From NCBI GenBank assembly GCA_023621975.1, contig JAMOAC010000114.1, forward strand, positions 1 to 5,423: DNA of 5,423 bases. Reading direction: 5' to 3'. This DNA is from Bacillota bacterium (GTDB taxonomy: Bacteria > Bacillota_A > Clostridia > Acetivibrionales > DUMB01). The translations under genes were made by a program, and so were the position numbers. The notes under the pieces were generated by a model. The model was not told the DNA's origin. It saw only the letters and a program-made list of their open reading frames with translations, and searched no databases. This document shows, piece by piece, positions 1-4,972 of this stretch (positions are counted from its first letter, which is position 1; each line of letters opens with the position of its first letter).

Positions 1-1
1 G

Positions 2-55
2 ATATGATATTAAAAGATATTAAAAAGAAATAATATTAAACGATATATGATATTA
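2..55. repeat. AT-rich short-repeat tract
   Basis: A 10-bp unit GATATTAAAA occurs twice in tandem (6-15 and 16-25). An 11-bp word ATATGATATTA occurs at 2-12 and again at 45-55. The tract is almost pure A/T and lies upstream of the metallochaperone gene. It could be curved promoter-proximal DNA or the tail of a longer repeat cut by the window edge. No coding potential is visible. Confidence 0.5.
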
Positions 56-81
56 TAAATTAAATGATACGACAATAAAAT
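53..81 (+). promoter_or_regulatory. weak candidate sigma-A promoter for the HMA gene
   Basis: TTATAA at 53-58 and TAAAAT at 76-81 are 17 bp apart, matching 4/6 and 5/6 of the -35 and -10 consensus. In DNA this AT-rich such matches arise easily, so this is only the best candidate before the gene at 157. No metal-responsive operator (CsoR or CopY type) is recognisable between it and the start. Confidence 0.22.
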
Positions 82-156
82 AAGGAAAGAAGGAACACAT
101 AACTCATCCATATAAAAAGCAAGTCATTAGACACTACCAGGAAAGGAAGGATTAAC

Positions 157-384
157 ATGAAAAAAGCAACGATTCAACTTGAAACATTAACCTGTCCGTC
201 CTGCGCTTTAAAGATTGAAGCTGCGGCAAAGGCTCTTGACGGTGTGGTAAAAGACAGCGTAAAAGTATTATTTAATTCAAGTAAGGTAAAGCTTGATTTT
301 GATGAGGAAAAGCTATCTATAGAGGATATTGAAAAAGCAATTACCGCACTTGGATACGAGGTAATAAAATCCCAGGTGAAATAG
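157..384 (+). CDS. heavy-metal-associated (HMA) domain protein, CopZ-like metallochaperone
   Basis: A 75-residue protein consisting of one HMA domain (beta-alpha-beta-beta-alpha-beta). The metal-binding loop is T-C-P-S-C with Cys13 and Cys16, and a typical HMA ending, A-L-G-Y-E-V, lies near residues 65-70. CopZ proteins bind Cu(I) through this CxxC pair in the cytoplasm and pass it to CopA-type P-type ATPases. No ATPase or CsoR gene is in the window, so the partner and exact metal are unknown. The start is firm: AAGGAAGG (143-150) sits 6 nt before the ATG. The last codons (K-S-Q-V-K-stop) are the first copy of an 18-bp repeat that continues past the stop, so the tail may be a recent addition. 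The size is normal for a free-standing HMA chaperone. It appears to be a single-gene transcript ending at the terminator near 510. Confidence 0.9.
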   Translation: MKKATIQLETLTCPSCALKIEAAAKALDGVVKDSVKVLFNSSKVKLDFDEEKLSIEDIEKAITALGYEVIKSQVK

Positions 385-437
385 AAATCTCAGGTGAAAG
401 ATAAATCTTAGGTAAATAATAATCTCAGGTGAAATTG
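367..437 (+). repeat. four imperfect 18-bp tandem repeats across the HMA stop codon
   Basis: Units begin at about 367, 385, 403 and 420, with consensus AAATCTCAGGTGAAATAG; the third-to-fourth step is 17 bp. Unit 1 encodes the last residues K-S-Q-V-K and the TAG stop. Read in frame, unit 2 would again give K-S-Q-V-K followed by D, and unit 3 reaches a TAG. This looks like slippage expansion of a coding tail whose copies then diverged. Confidence 0.85.
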
Positions 438-477
438 AGCTGGGATGATGAATGACTGGAGCGACCTGTAGGGCTAT

Positions 478-512
478 AAGGCAGCAGTGTACGTTAGCAC
501 TGCTGCTTTTTT
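478..512 (+). terminator. rho-independent terminator of the HMA gene
   Basis: Nine perfect pairs GCAGCAGTG (481-489) and CACTGCTGC (498-506) enclose an 8-nt loop and are followed at once by six T residues (507-512). It lies about 95 nt after the stop of the only upstream gene, so it should end that transcript. Confidence 0.9.
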
Positions 513-532
513 ATTACAGGCAGAATTGTACT

Positions 533-600
533 ACTGAAAAGCTATTTTCCCTGAACACAAAAATAAGAAGTACCATAATACGGAAAATCCCATTTTCAGT
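533..600. repeat. nested inverted repeat, 68 bp
   Basis: Outer arms ACTGAAAA (533-540) and TTTTCAGT (593-600) pair over 8 bp. After a small internal bulge, inner arms ATTTTCC (544-550) and GGAAAAT (582-588) pair over 7 bp, leaving a loop of about 31 nt. It lies in non-coding DNA between two terminators. It is not followed by a T run on either strand, so it is not itself an obvious terminator. It could be a small MITE/REP-like element or a structured RNA. Confidence 0.6.
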
Positions 601-664
601 CATCACTTTTTGAAATTACACTGCTTGATTATTTTTCATACTGTTTTTCCGTTTTTTTATATAA

Positions 665-715
665 AAATACTCCTTTCTGGCTTATATTCCCGGTTCTCGC
701 CAGAAAGGAGTATTT
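665..715 (-). terminator. strong hairpin, probable terminator of the stalk-domain gene (possibly bidirectional)
   Basis: A 16-bp perfect stem (665-680 with 700-715), extendable by a C-G pair at 681/699, closes a 17-nt loop. On the minus strand, reading out of the gene that ends at 784, the stem is followed by a T/A-rich run. On the plus strand it is followed by TTTCTTTA, so it may also back up the plus-strand terminator at 478-512. Confidence 0.75.
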
Positions 716-783
716 CTTTACTTCTCATGCACAACTTTTTTACATCCACCATGCATTATTTTGCGGGGACTATTTATAATCAC

Positions 784-1536
784 TTAATCTTTATATGCTT
801 TAAACCATATACCGCCGCTACCATCATACTTGCGCCCGAATACAAGCTTGGGTTTAGCGTCGTCCTTTCTAACCAAGTAAACTGCCCAGCCTTCGTGCGA
901 TGCACCTTTATATAACCTTGCATTCAAACTCGGTTCTGGCGCTACTGCAAAAGCGTAATCATAATCTTTGCCGTCAGACGATACTAAATCAATACTAACC
1001 CCTGTCAAATTATATTGTTTGCCTTCATCAATATCAAGCAGTTTAAAATAGATTTTAGCCAATAAGTATTCATATCCTTCAGGGGCAGGCTCATTGAACA
1101 TATTTGCTTCTTGTACAAGTTTCCATGCTCCTTCTCCTCGGATAATCTCTTTTACAGACATCTCAACTTTATATTTTTGTAATAATTCCTCTACCTCAAT
1201 TACTTGTGTTGTATTCAACGGTGCTGGATTCGAATAAGAATATCCTGTTGTTACAGGTACAAAATCTTTTGATGTAACTAGTATCTTTTTGTTCTTACCG
1301 TCCCATTCTACCTTTGCGCCCAGCGCTTCCGCCAAAGCTCGAGCTGAAACGAAATTCGTGCCGTCAACAGAGCCCTCCAAGATGACCGTTACCATATCGG
1401 TGTCTATTGTCTTTCCATCTACTTCAAGTTTTATAACATCATTGAAAAACGCCTCTTTTATTTTAGGCGCAGCTATTACAGCTAATGAAGACGCAATTAT
1501 TAAGCCCACAAGCAAACCTGATATAAACTTTTTCAT
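784..1536 (-). CDS. exported stalk-domain protein (Cu_amine_oxidN1) with DUF4352-like C-terminal half
   Basis: A 250-residue secreted or surface protein. Residues 1-23 form a signal peptide: M-K-K, a hydrophobic core, then A-V-I-A-A before P-K-I-K. Residues about 35-88 match the copper amine oxidase N-terminal 'stalk' repeat (F-V-S-A-R-A-L-A-E-A-L-G-A-K-V-E-W, then K-K-I-L-V). Despite the family name this is a cell-envelope module with no enzymatic activity. Residues about 150-250 (G-Y-E-Y-L-L-A-K-I-Y-F, then L-V-S-S-D-G-K-D-Y-D-Y) look like the immunoglobulin-like DUF4352/telokin-like fold. The start at 1536 is chosen over the upstream ATGs because GGGAGG lies 7 nt before it, whereas the ATG two codons earlier nearly abuts that site and the one at 1554 lies upstream of it. 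The gene is monocistronic, with its own promoter and terminator. Its ligand or role is unknown. Confidence 0.88.
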   Translation of the reverse strand: MKKFISGLLVGLIIASSLAVIAAPKIKEAFFNDVIKLEVDGKTIDTDMVTVILEGSVDGTNFVSARALAEALGAKVEWDGKNKKILVTSKDFVPVTTGYSYSNPAPLNTTQVIEVEELLQKYKVEMSVKEIIRGEGAWKLVQEANMFNEPAPEGYEYLLAKIYFKLLDIDEGKQYNLTGVSIDLVSSDGKDYDYAFAVAPEPSLNARLYKGASHEGWAVYLVRKDDAKPKLVFGRKYDGSGGIWFKAYKD

Positions 1537-1577
1537 GAACATACCTCCCTGCATAGTTATATCAAATTTATGTAATA

Positions 1578-1606
1578 ATCATATAATATTTTCCAACATT
1601 AAACAA
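1578..1606 (-). promoter_or_regulatory. sigma-A-type promoter for the stalk-domain gene
   Basis: On the minus strand TTGTTT (1606-1601) and TATGAT (1583-1578) are separated by exactly 17 bp. The -10 box matches 5/6 and the -35 box matches only its TTG. It leaves a leader of about 35 nt before the ATG at 1536, with the Shine-Dalgarno site in it. Confidence 0.5.
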
Positions 1607-1619
1607 TATTACCTATGCG

Positions 1620-1748
1620 GATGTTAGCTCGGAAAACATCATTCTTGGTCGCTTTTAAAGGTATGAACGAATATTACAGACGAAGTCTTATTTTACTTCG
1701 TTTTTGTCGTCTAAATCGGCGAAAACCTTGATAAAATTAGTGTTTTCG
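1620..1748. other. structured non-coding stretch with three hairpins
   Basis: Three inverted repeats lie in 130 bp: GATGTT/AACATC (1620-1625, 1635-1640), ACGAAGT/ACTTCGT (1680-1686, 1695-1701) and CGAAAAC/GTTTTCG (1720-1726, 1742-1748). A competing pair AGACGA/TCGTCT (1678-1683, 1707-1712) brackets the middle one. No ORF of useful length and no clear plus-strand promoter is visible. It could be a small RNA, a regulatory leader, or the end of a lost mobile element. Confidence 0.4.
1680..1705 (+). terminator. possible plus-strand intrinsic terminator
   Basis: A 7-bp stem ACGAAGT (1680-1686) and ACTTCGT (1695-1701) with an 8-nt loop runs into five T residues (1701-1705). There is no plus-strand gene upstream, so it would serve only an unannotated RNA or stop antisense reading. 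On the minus strand no T run follows. Confidence 0.4.
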
Positions 1749-1940
1749 GACAATTTATAATGTAGGAAAACTTATATCACGACATATTCAACAATCTTTT
1801 AAAGCTTCATAATCCCATATTTACCTTCATAACTGCAAGTATATTGATATCGATAACATCGTTATGTAAGAAGCAAATAAAGCTTCCACAAATTAATCTT
1901 ATAATCTTTTCCTCGGCCGAAATAGGAGCAACGCGTTTCT
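1749..1940. other. intergenic DNA without a recognisable gene
   Basis: AT-rich sequence downstream of the minus-strand glycosylase remnant. Only weak hairpins are visible: ATAAC/GTTAT (1853-1857, 1861-1865) and GAAGC/GCTTC (1870-1874, 1882-1886). Neither has a T run on the minus strand, so no convincing terminator for the upstream-lying operon is seen. No coding sequence is supported. Confidence 0.5.
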
Positions 1941-2659
1941 TTAACCCCCTGCCTTAATCCATTCTACTATTTTGCTCACAAATCCTTCTTTCTGCTGCCT
2001 CTCTGGATGAGATGTTCGAAGCATTCGCATAATTAGCTTTTCATCTTTATAGAATTCTCTATGCCACCATGATATTTCCTTCAAGCCGTTAGGTATTTTG
2101 TGGTTTCTATCTGTAATGTCCTTATATTGATCACCAACAATAAACTTATCTATAAAATCATCATAATGCCAGTGTGTATAAAAAACCACATTCTTGGGTT
2201 GTAATATTTCTATCTCCTTCCATATTACTCCTAGTTCAACAATGCAGTATTTCTTCATTTCATAAGTAGCGGTATCAACACTATCAGAGTTATTACATTT
2301 GATAATATTTGAAAAGGCTATTCTTTTCCAGCCTTCTTCAGCGGAGCCATACAATCTCTTTGCTATTTCTTTAGTATAATTCCAGTAAGGCCACCCTACC
2401 TCATTGTACAACTTTGCCCCACATTCCCGACAATCTAAAAAGCCATAACCTGTATCTTCTCTCCTGGTAATCCTCGTGCAGGTTTCCCAACAAACATTAC
2501 TTTATACTGATCTGTTTCAAACTTGTCTCCTACATTCCATAATGAGGCTGGAGTATACAATTCTGAATTGATTCCTTTATGAAAGTCTTTACACCTTTGA
2601 CAGGTCTCATTATTTCCAAGATTAATATTTTTGTACATTTCAAATACCTTGTTTACCAT
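1941..2659 (-). pseudogene. uracil-DNA-glycosylase-superfamily protein, broken by a 2-nt frameshift
   Basis: Two minus-strand frames join into one 238-residue UDG-like protein. Frame one holds residues 1-67, including C20-x2-C23 and a glycosylase-like V-G-K-P-A-R-G-L-P-G-E around 57-67. It then stops early because GGAGAGAAG (around 2456-2464) has one GA too many. Skipping two bases continues as D-T-G-Y-G-F-L-D-C-R-E-C and on to the natural end. The second part has N-I-I-K-C (Cys121), a second cysteine 17 residues on (Cys138), I-L-Q-P-K-N-V-V-F-Y, and a C-terminal S-H-P-E-R (His217) resembling UDG motif 2. Family 4 UDGs excise uracil from DNA and bind a 4Fe-4S cluster through four similarly placed cysteines. 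The start at 2659 has GGGGAG six nt upstream. The extra dinucleotide fits slippage in a GA run; a sequencing error is the alternative. It lies last in a minus-strand run with the ORF and XRE remnant. Confidence 0.7.
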
Positions 2660-2711
2660 AATTATCTCCCCTCTTAATACCCGATAAACTTTCTCTTTTG
2701 ATTGCATTTGT

Positions 2712-2963
2712 TTATTCTATAATATCAATATTTTCAAAATATGTAAGCATTTCTTTACATTTTGCAACATAAAAATAGAAGTATTTGATAGGTTCATTAC
2801 TTATATTTTTTAACCCAATTGCAGAACTATCTGCTGAAAGCACGTGCATCATACCGGAGCCATACGGATTTACCTTTCCTTTCCACATTTTCCTTGAACA
2901 GCCAAGTCTTTCTTTGGATCGACTGTTTTTTTTGTGCGGTGCGGCACCTTCATGAACAACCAA
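2712..2963 (-). CDS. small unrecognised ORF, probably a gene remnant
   Basis: An 83-residue frame beginning at a TTG with no ribosome binding site nearby. The N-terminal half (K-K-N-S-R-S-K-E-R) is basic and low-complexity. The C-terminal half is more protein-like, with L-K-N-I-S-N-E-P-I-K-Y-F-Y-F-Y-V and an acidic end, faintly recalling a cupin strand. A second minus-strand frame over about 2845-2947 is also open and plausible (T-W-L-F-K-E-N-V-E-R), and an eight-T run at 2926-2933 (A8 on the minus strand) could be a slip site. The true product may therefore be split across frames. It overlaps the end of the XRE remnant upstream and lies 52 nt before the glycosylase start. No function can be assigned. 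Confidence 0.3.
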   Translation of the reverse strand: MVVHEGAAPHKKNSRSKERLGCSRKMWKGKVNPYGSGMMHVLSADSSAIGLKNISNEPIKYFYFYVAKCKEMLTYFENIDIIE

Positions 2964-3265
2964 AGCATAAAGAGTGTAAAAAAATCACAGTGCCGATCCG
3001 GCAAAGAATGCCGGTCTCAATCGGTTTGCCAAGGTGCAAAGCTCGTTTATTGTTCTGGGCCAGCTCAGTTTTGTCTAACTCGCTCTCGTCTTGGTAGAAA
3101 AGTATCCAGTCAAAGCCGGGGACTGCGGCAATTTTTTTCAGTTGTTACACCAGGTAAAGATGGTCCACTTCCTATTTTTGATATAAGTGTTCTGTCTACT
3201 CTAATTAAATCTGCTAATTGCTGTTGTGTGAGAAGTTTCTTCTCTCTTTCATGCTTCATATCCAT
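2950..3265 (-). pseudogene. XRE-family helix-turn-helix regulator, frameshifted
   Basis: From an ATG at 3265 the minus strand encodes 51 residues with a clear XRE HTH: L-L-T-Q-Q-Q-L-A-D-L-I-R-V-D-R-T-L-I-S-K-I, followed by P-S-L-P-G-V-T-T. It then runs into nonsense and a TGA at 3110. Moving +1 near the A7 run (3132-3138) restores the expected continuation K-K-I-A-A-V-P-G-F-D-W-I-L-F-Y-Q, the usual end of these 65-75-residue repressors. This frame stops at 2950. Such proteins bind operators as dimers. The ATG has only a weak AGGTG site 9 nt upstream, and no clear promoter is seen. It is divergent from the XRE gene at 3416. The second half is markedly GC-richer (about 53% over 2991-3130) than the first. 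The lesion may be a 2-nt loss before C-T-G or one extra A. Confidence 0.72.
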
Positions 3266-3332
3266 TAATTTCAACACCTGATGTGAATATTCTTCTCCTC
3301 AATTTTAAGTTGATTCTTGCATCAATACGTGG

Positions 3333-3376
3333 TGAGAAATTTTTTCGCATTTATTGAAGTGTGAATAATTTTCACT
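3333..3376. promoter_or_regulatory. two candidate repressor operators between the divergent XRE genes
   Basis: Two imperfect dyads are centred about 26-27 bp apart. The first, at 3333-3349, pairs TG.GAAA with TTTC.CA. The second pairs GTGAA (3361-3365) with TTCAC (3371-3375), or alternatively AGTG..AAT with ATT..CACT over 3358-3376. The second fills the spacer between the -35 and -10 boxes of the plus-strand promoter, where a bound XRE dimer would block RNA polymerase. Autoregulation is inferred. Confidence 0.45.
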
Positions 3377-3382
3377 TATAAT
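3354..3382 (+). promoter_or_regulatory. promoter of the xre-exonuclease-immA run
   Basis: TTGAAG (3354-3359) and a perfect TATAAT (3377-3382) are 17 bp apart. This is the best promoter in the window. It lies about 34 nt before the proposed first codon at 3416. Confidence 0.75.
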
Positions 3383-3415
3383 AATAAATACAAGCTTTGG
3401 AAGGTAAGTAATACA

Positions 3416-3748
3416 ATAGATTTAGGGAAAAGGCTTAAGGAGCTTCGAATTGAAAAAGGCTTGAATCAAATAGATGTAGCAAATATATTGGGTTTAGAAC
3501 GCAGCACATACGTCAAATATGAAACTGGTGACAGCTCTCCTGATTACGAAAAACTAATTCAGCTTAGCGACCTTTTCCATGTTAGTATTGATTATTTGTT
3601 AGGAAAAACCAACATTAAAGAACCCATTGAAACCATTGCCGCCCACCACAAAGACGAGGACTGGACTGAGGAAGAACTGGAGGAAATAGAGAGATTTAAA
3701 AAATTCGTCCAATTGAAAAGACAACAAAAAGAAAAGAAAGAACAGTGA
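3416..3748 (+). CDS. XRE-family transcriptional repressor with an apparent ATA start
   Basis: About 110 residues, soluble and DNA-binding. Residues 1-65 form a complete HTH_XRE domain: D-L-G-K-R-L-K-E-L-R-I-E-K-G-L-N-Q as helix 1, then Q-I-D-V-A-N-I-L-G-L-E-R-S-T-Y-V-K-Y-E, and the closing S-I-D-Y-L-L-G-K-T. A charged tail (E-E-L-E-E-I-E-R-F-K-K-F-V) matches that of many clostridial XRE repressors. The start is unusual. The first ATG/GTG/TTG in frame is a TTG at 3461, which would remove helix 1 and has no suitably spaced Shine-Dalgarno site. Helix 1 instead begins at ATA GAT TTA (3416), 11 nt after GGAAGG (3399-3404), where homologues have ATG. It is either a true ATA start, a mutated ATG that weakens or kills the gene, or a read error. 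The exonuclease gene follows 11 nt after the stop, so the two are probably co-transcribed. Confidence 0.8.
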   Translation: MDLGKRLKELRIEKGLNQIDVANILGLERSTYVKYETGDSSPDYEKLIQLSDLFHVSIDYLLGKTNIKEPIETIAAHHKDEDWTEEELEEIERFKKFVQLKRQQKEKKEQ

Positions 3749-3759
3749 AGTGACCGCAA

Positions 3760-4953
3760 ATGTCAAAAGGCAAGACCGATTTGAGTAAATTACTCTATGG
3801 ACCTGTCCTGTATTTTAAAATGGGCTCTTACTTCAAAGGGATATTATGGTCAATTCTGGTCTTGTTAATCATACCGTCAAATATTTTTGTAGCTCTATTA
3901 TTTTGGATAATTGCTGGCTGGCTGGCAAATCAAAAGATTGAAGGAAAACAGAATAAAATTACTTTTGTCTTGCCACGGATATATAAAACGCATAAAAGAA
4001 AATATCAGGAAACAAATGTTCCAATATTAAAAGCAGCTCCAGAAGGTTCTGAGTATGGTATTGCAGGTTATATCGATGTTGAAACTACAGGCTTAAGTGC
4101 AAATAAAGATGAAATCATAGAATTTGCTATATCACTGTTCTGTTTTGAGAAAAGCACTTATAAAATAATTGGTATTATTGACTCCTATTGCGGTTTGCGT
4201 GAGCCAACAATACCTATACCTCCTGAAGCATCGAGAGTAAATGGTATATATATGCGCGATGTTAAAGGAAAGGATCTGGATTATGAGCGCATTAATTACT
4301 TGATCAACAAAGCAGAGTTTTTAATTTCACATAATTCCAATTTTGATCGTAAATTCGTAAAAATTTTGTTTCCTTCAGTTGAAAATAAAGATTGGCTATG
4401 TTCAATGAACGGCATAGATTGGTATGCTAAAGGATTTTGTTCAAAAGGGTTGCAAAATCTTTTATCAGAACATGGAATTCATCCAAAATCTGCACACAGA
4501 GCGCATGAAGATGTTATTTCTGCTATTAAATTACTTGCTTGCTCAAATGAAAATGGAGAAAGTTATTTCTCGGAGCTTATGAAGAATCATACCAAAGAAA
4601 AACTCTCTAAAACAAACAAACCCGGATACTATAATGGTAAACATTATACAGAATATGTTGAAACCATTAAAATATTGAGACGAGAAGGTCAGGAAGATGC
4701 TGCCGAAAAACTATTATTAAAACTGTTAGATGCAATTGAGGCGAAAGCTATATCAGAGGGATGTGGAGTGGCACCTTGGTACTATGAACAATTAGCCATC
4801 ATTTACCGAAAGCAAAAAAATTACTTAAAAGAAATAGAAATACTCGAAAGGTTTGCAAAACAAAAGCACGCTCCAGGAGCTTCTCCTCCGAGGCTTTTGG
4901 AAAGACTTGAAAAGGCCAGGAAATTAGCCTTAAAATATAATATACAAACATAA
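3760..4953 (+). CDS. membrane-anchored DEDDh 3'-5' exonuclease with C-terminal TPR-like domain
   Basis: An intact 397-residue protein. Residues 27-54 are strongly hydrophobic with a P-S-N break, forming one long membrane helix or a tight hairpin. Basic residues on both sides make topology uncertain. Residues about 100-262 are a DnaQ/RNase T-type exonuclease domain with all expected residues: Asp106 and Glu108 (D-V-E-T-T-G-L), Asp196 (S-H-N-S-N-F-D), and His246 with Asp251 (H-R-A-H-E-D). Such enzymes remove 3' nucleotides from DNA or RNA using two metal ions. Residues about 295-392 form a helical repeat domain (Y-T-E-Y-V-E-T, A-P-W-Y-Y-E-Q-L-A-I-I-Y-R-K, H-A-P-G-A) that I recognise as a conserved TPR-like module, probably for binding a partner. 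It begins 11 nt after xre and likely depends on coupling, since its own Shine-Dalgarno site is weak. It is not the replicative epsilon subunit: that lacks the anchor and this C-terminus. The cellular role is unknown. Confidence 0.85.
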   Translation: MSKGKTDLSKLLYGPVLYFKMGSYFKGILWSILVLLIIPSNIFVALLFWIIAGWLANQKIEGKQNKITFVLPRIYKTHKRKYQETNVPILKAAPEGSEYGIAGYIDVETTGLSANKDEIIEFAISLFCFEKSTYKIIGIIDSYCGLREPTIPIPPEASRVNGIYMRDVKGKDLDYERINYLINKAEFLISHNSNFDRKFVKILFPSVENKDWLCSMNGIDWYAKGFCSKGLQNLLSEHGIHPKSAHRAHEDVISAIKLLACSNENGESYFSELMKNHTKEKLSKTNKPGYYNGKHYTEYVETIKILRREGQEDAAEKLLLKLLDAIEAKAISEGCGVAPWYYEQLAIIYRKQKNYLKEIEILERFAKQKHAPGASPPRLLERLEKARKLALKYNIQT

Positions 4954-4972
4954 AACGTAGTGTGAGGTCGCT

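Noticed and set aside
367..437. Short repeats as a CRISPR array
   Set aside because: Units are contiguous 18-mers with no spacers and overlap a gene end.
665..715. Hairpin arms CTCCTTTCT and AGAAAGGAG match the 16S rRNA 3' end and a perfect Shine-Dalgarno, suggesting ribosome-related regulation
   Set aside because: Both arms are complementary by necessity, no start codon follows, and position between convergent genes fits a terminator.
610..915. Plus-strand open frame of 101 codons
   Set aside because: Antisense to the end of the stalk-domain gene and spans its terminator hairpin; no ribosome binding site and no protein-like motifs.
1289..1627. Plus-strand open frame of 112 codons
   Set aside because: A mirror of the signal peptide and stalk domain on the other strand; composition reflects that gene, not a separate protein.
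3132..3138. A7 run as a programmed -1 frameshift site
   Set aside because: The -1 product runs to a stop without family similarity; the frame that restores the XRE sequence is +1, so a mutation is more likely.
2819..3281. Two overlapping plus-strand frames
   Set aside because: Antisense to the XRE remnant, whose minus-strand translation gives a clear HTH; the plus frames are Ser/Cys/Arg-rich shadows.
3760..4953. Exonuclease as the DNA polymerase III epsilon subunit
   Set aside because: It has a membrane segment and a C-terminal TPR-like domain foreign to DnaQ, and sits among accessory genes.
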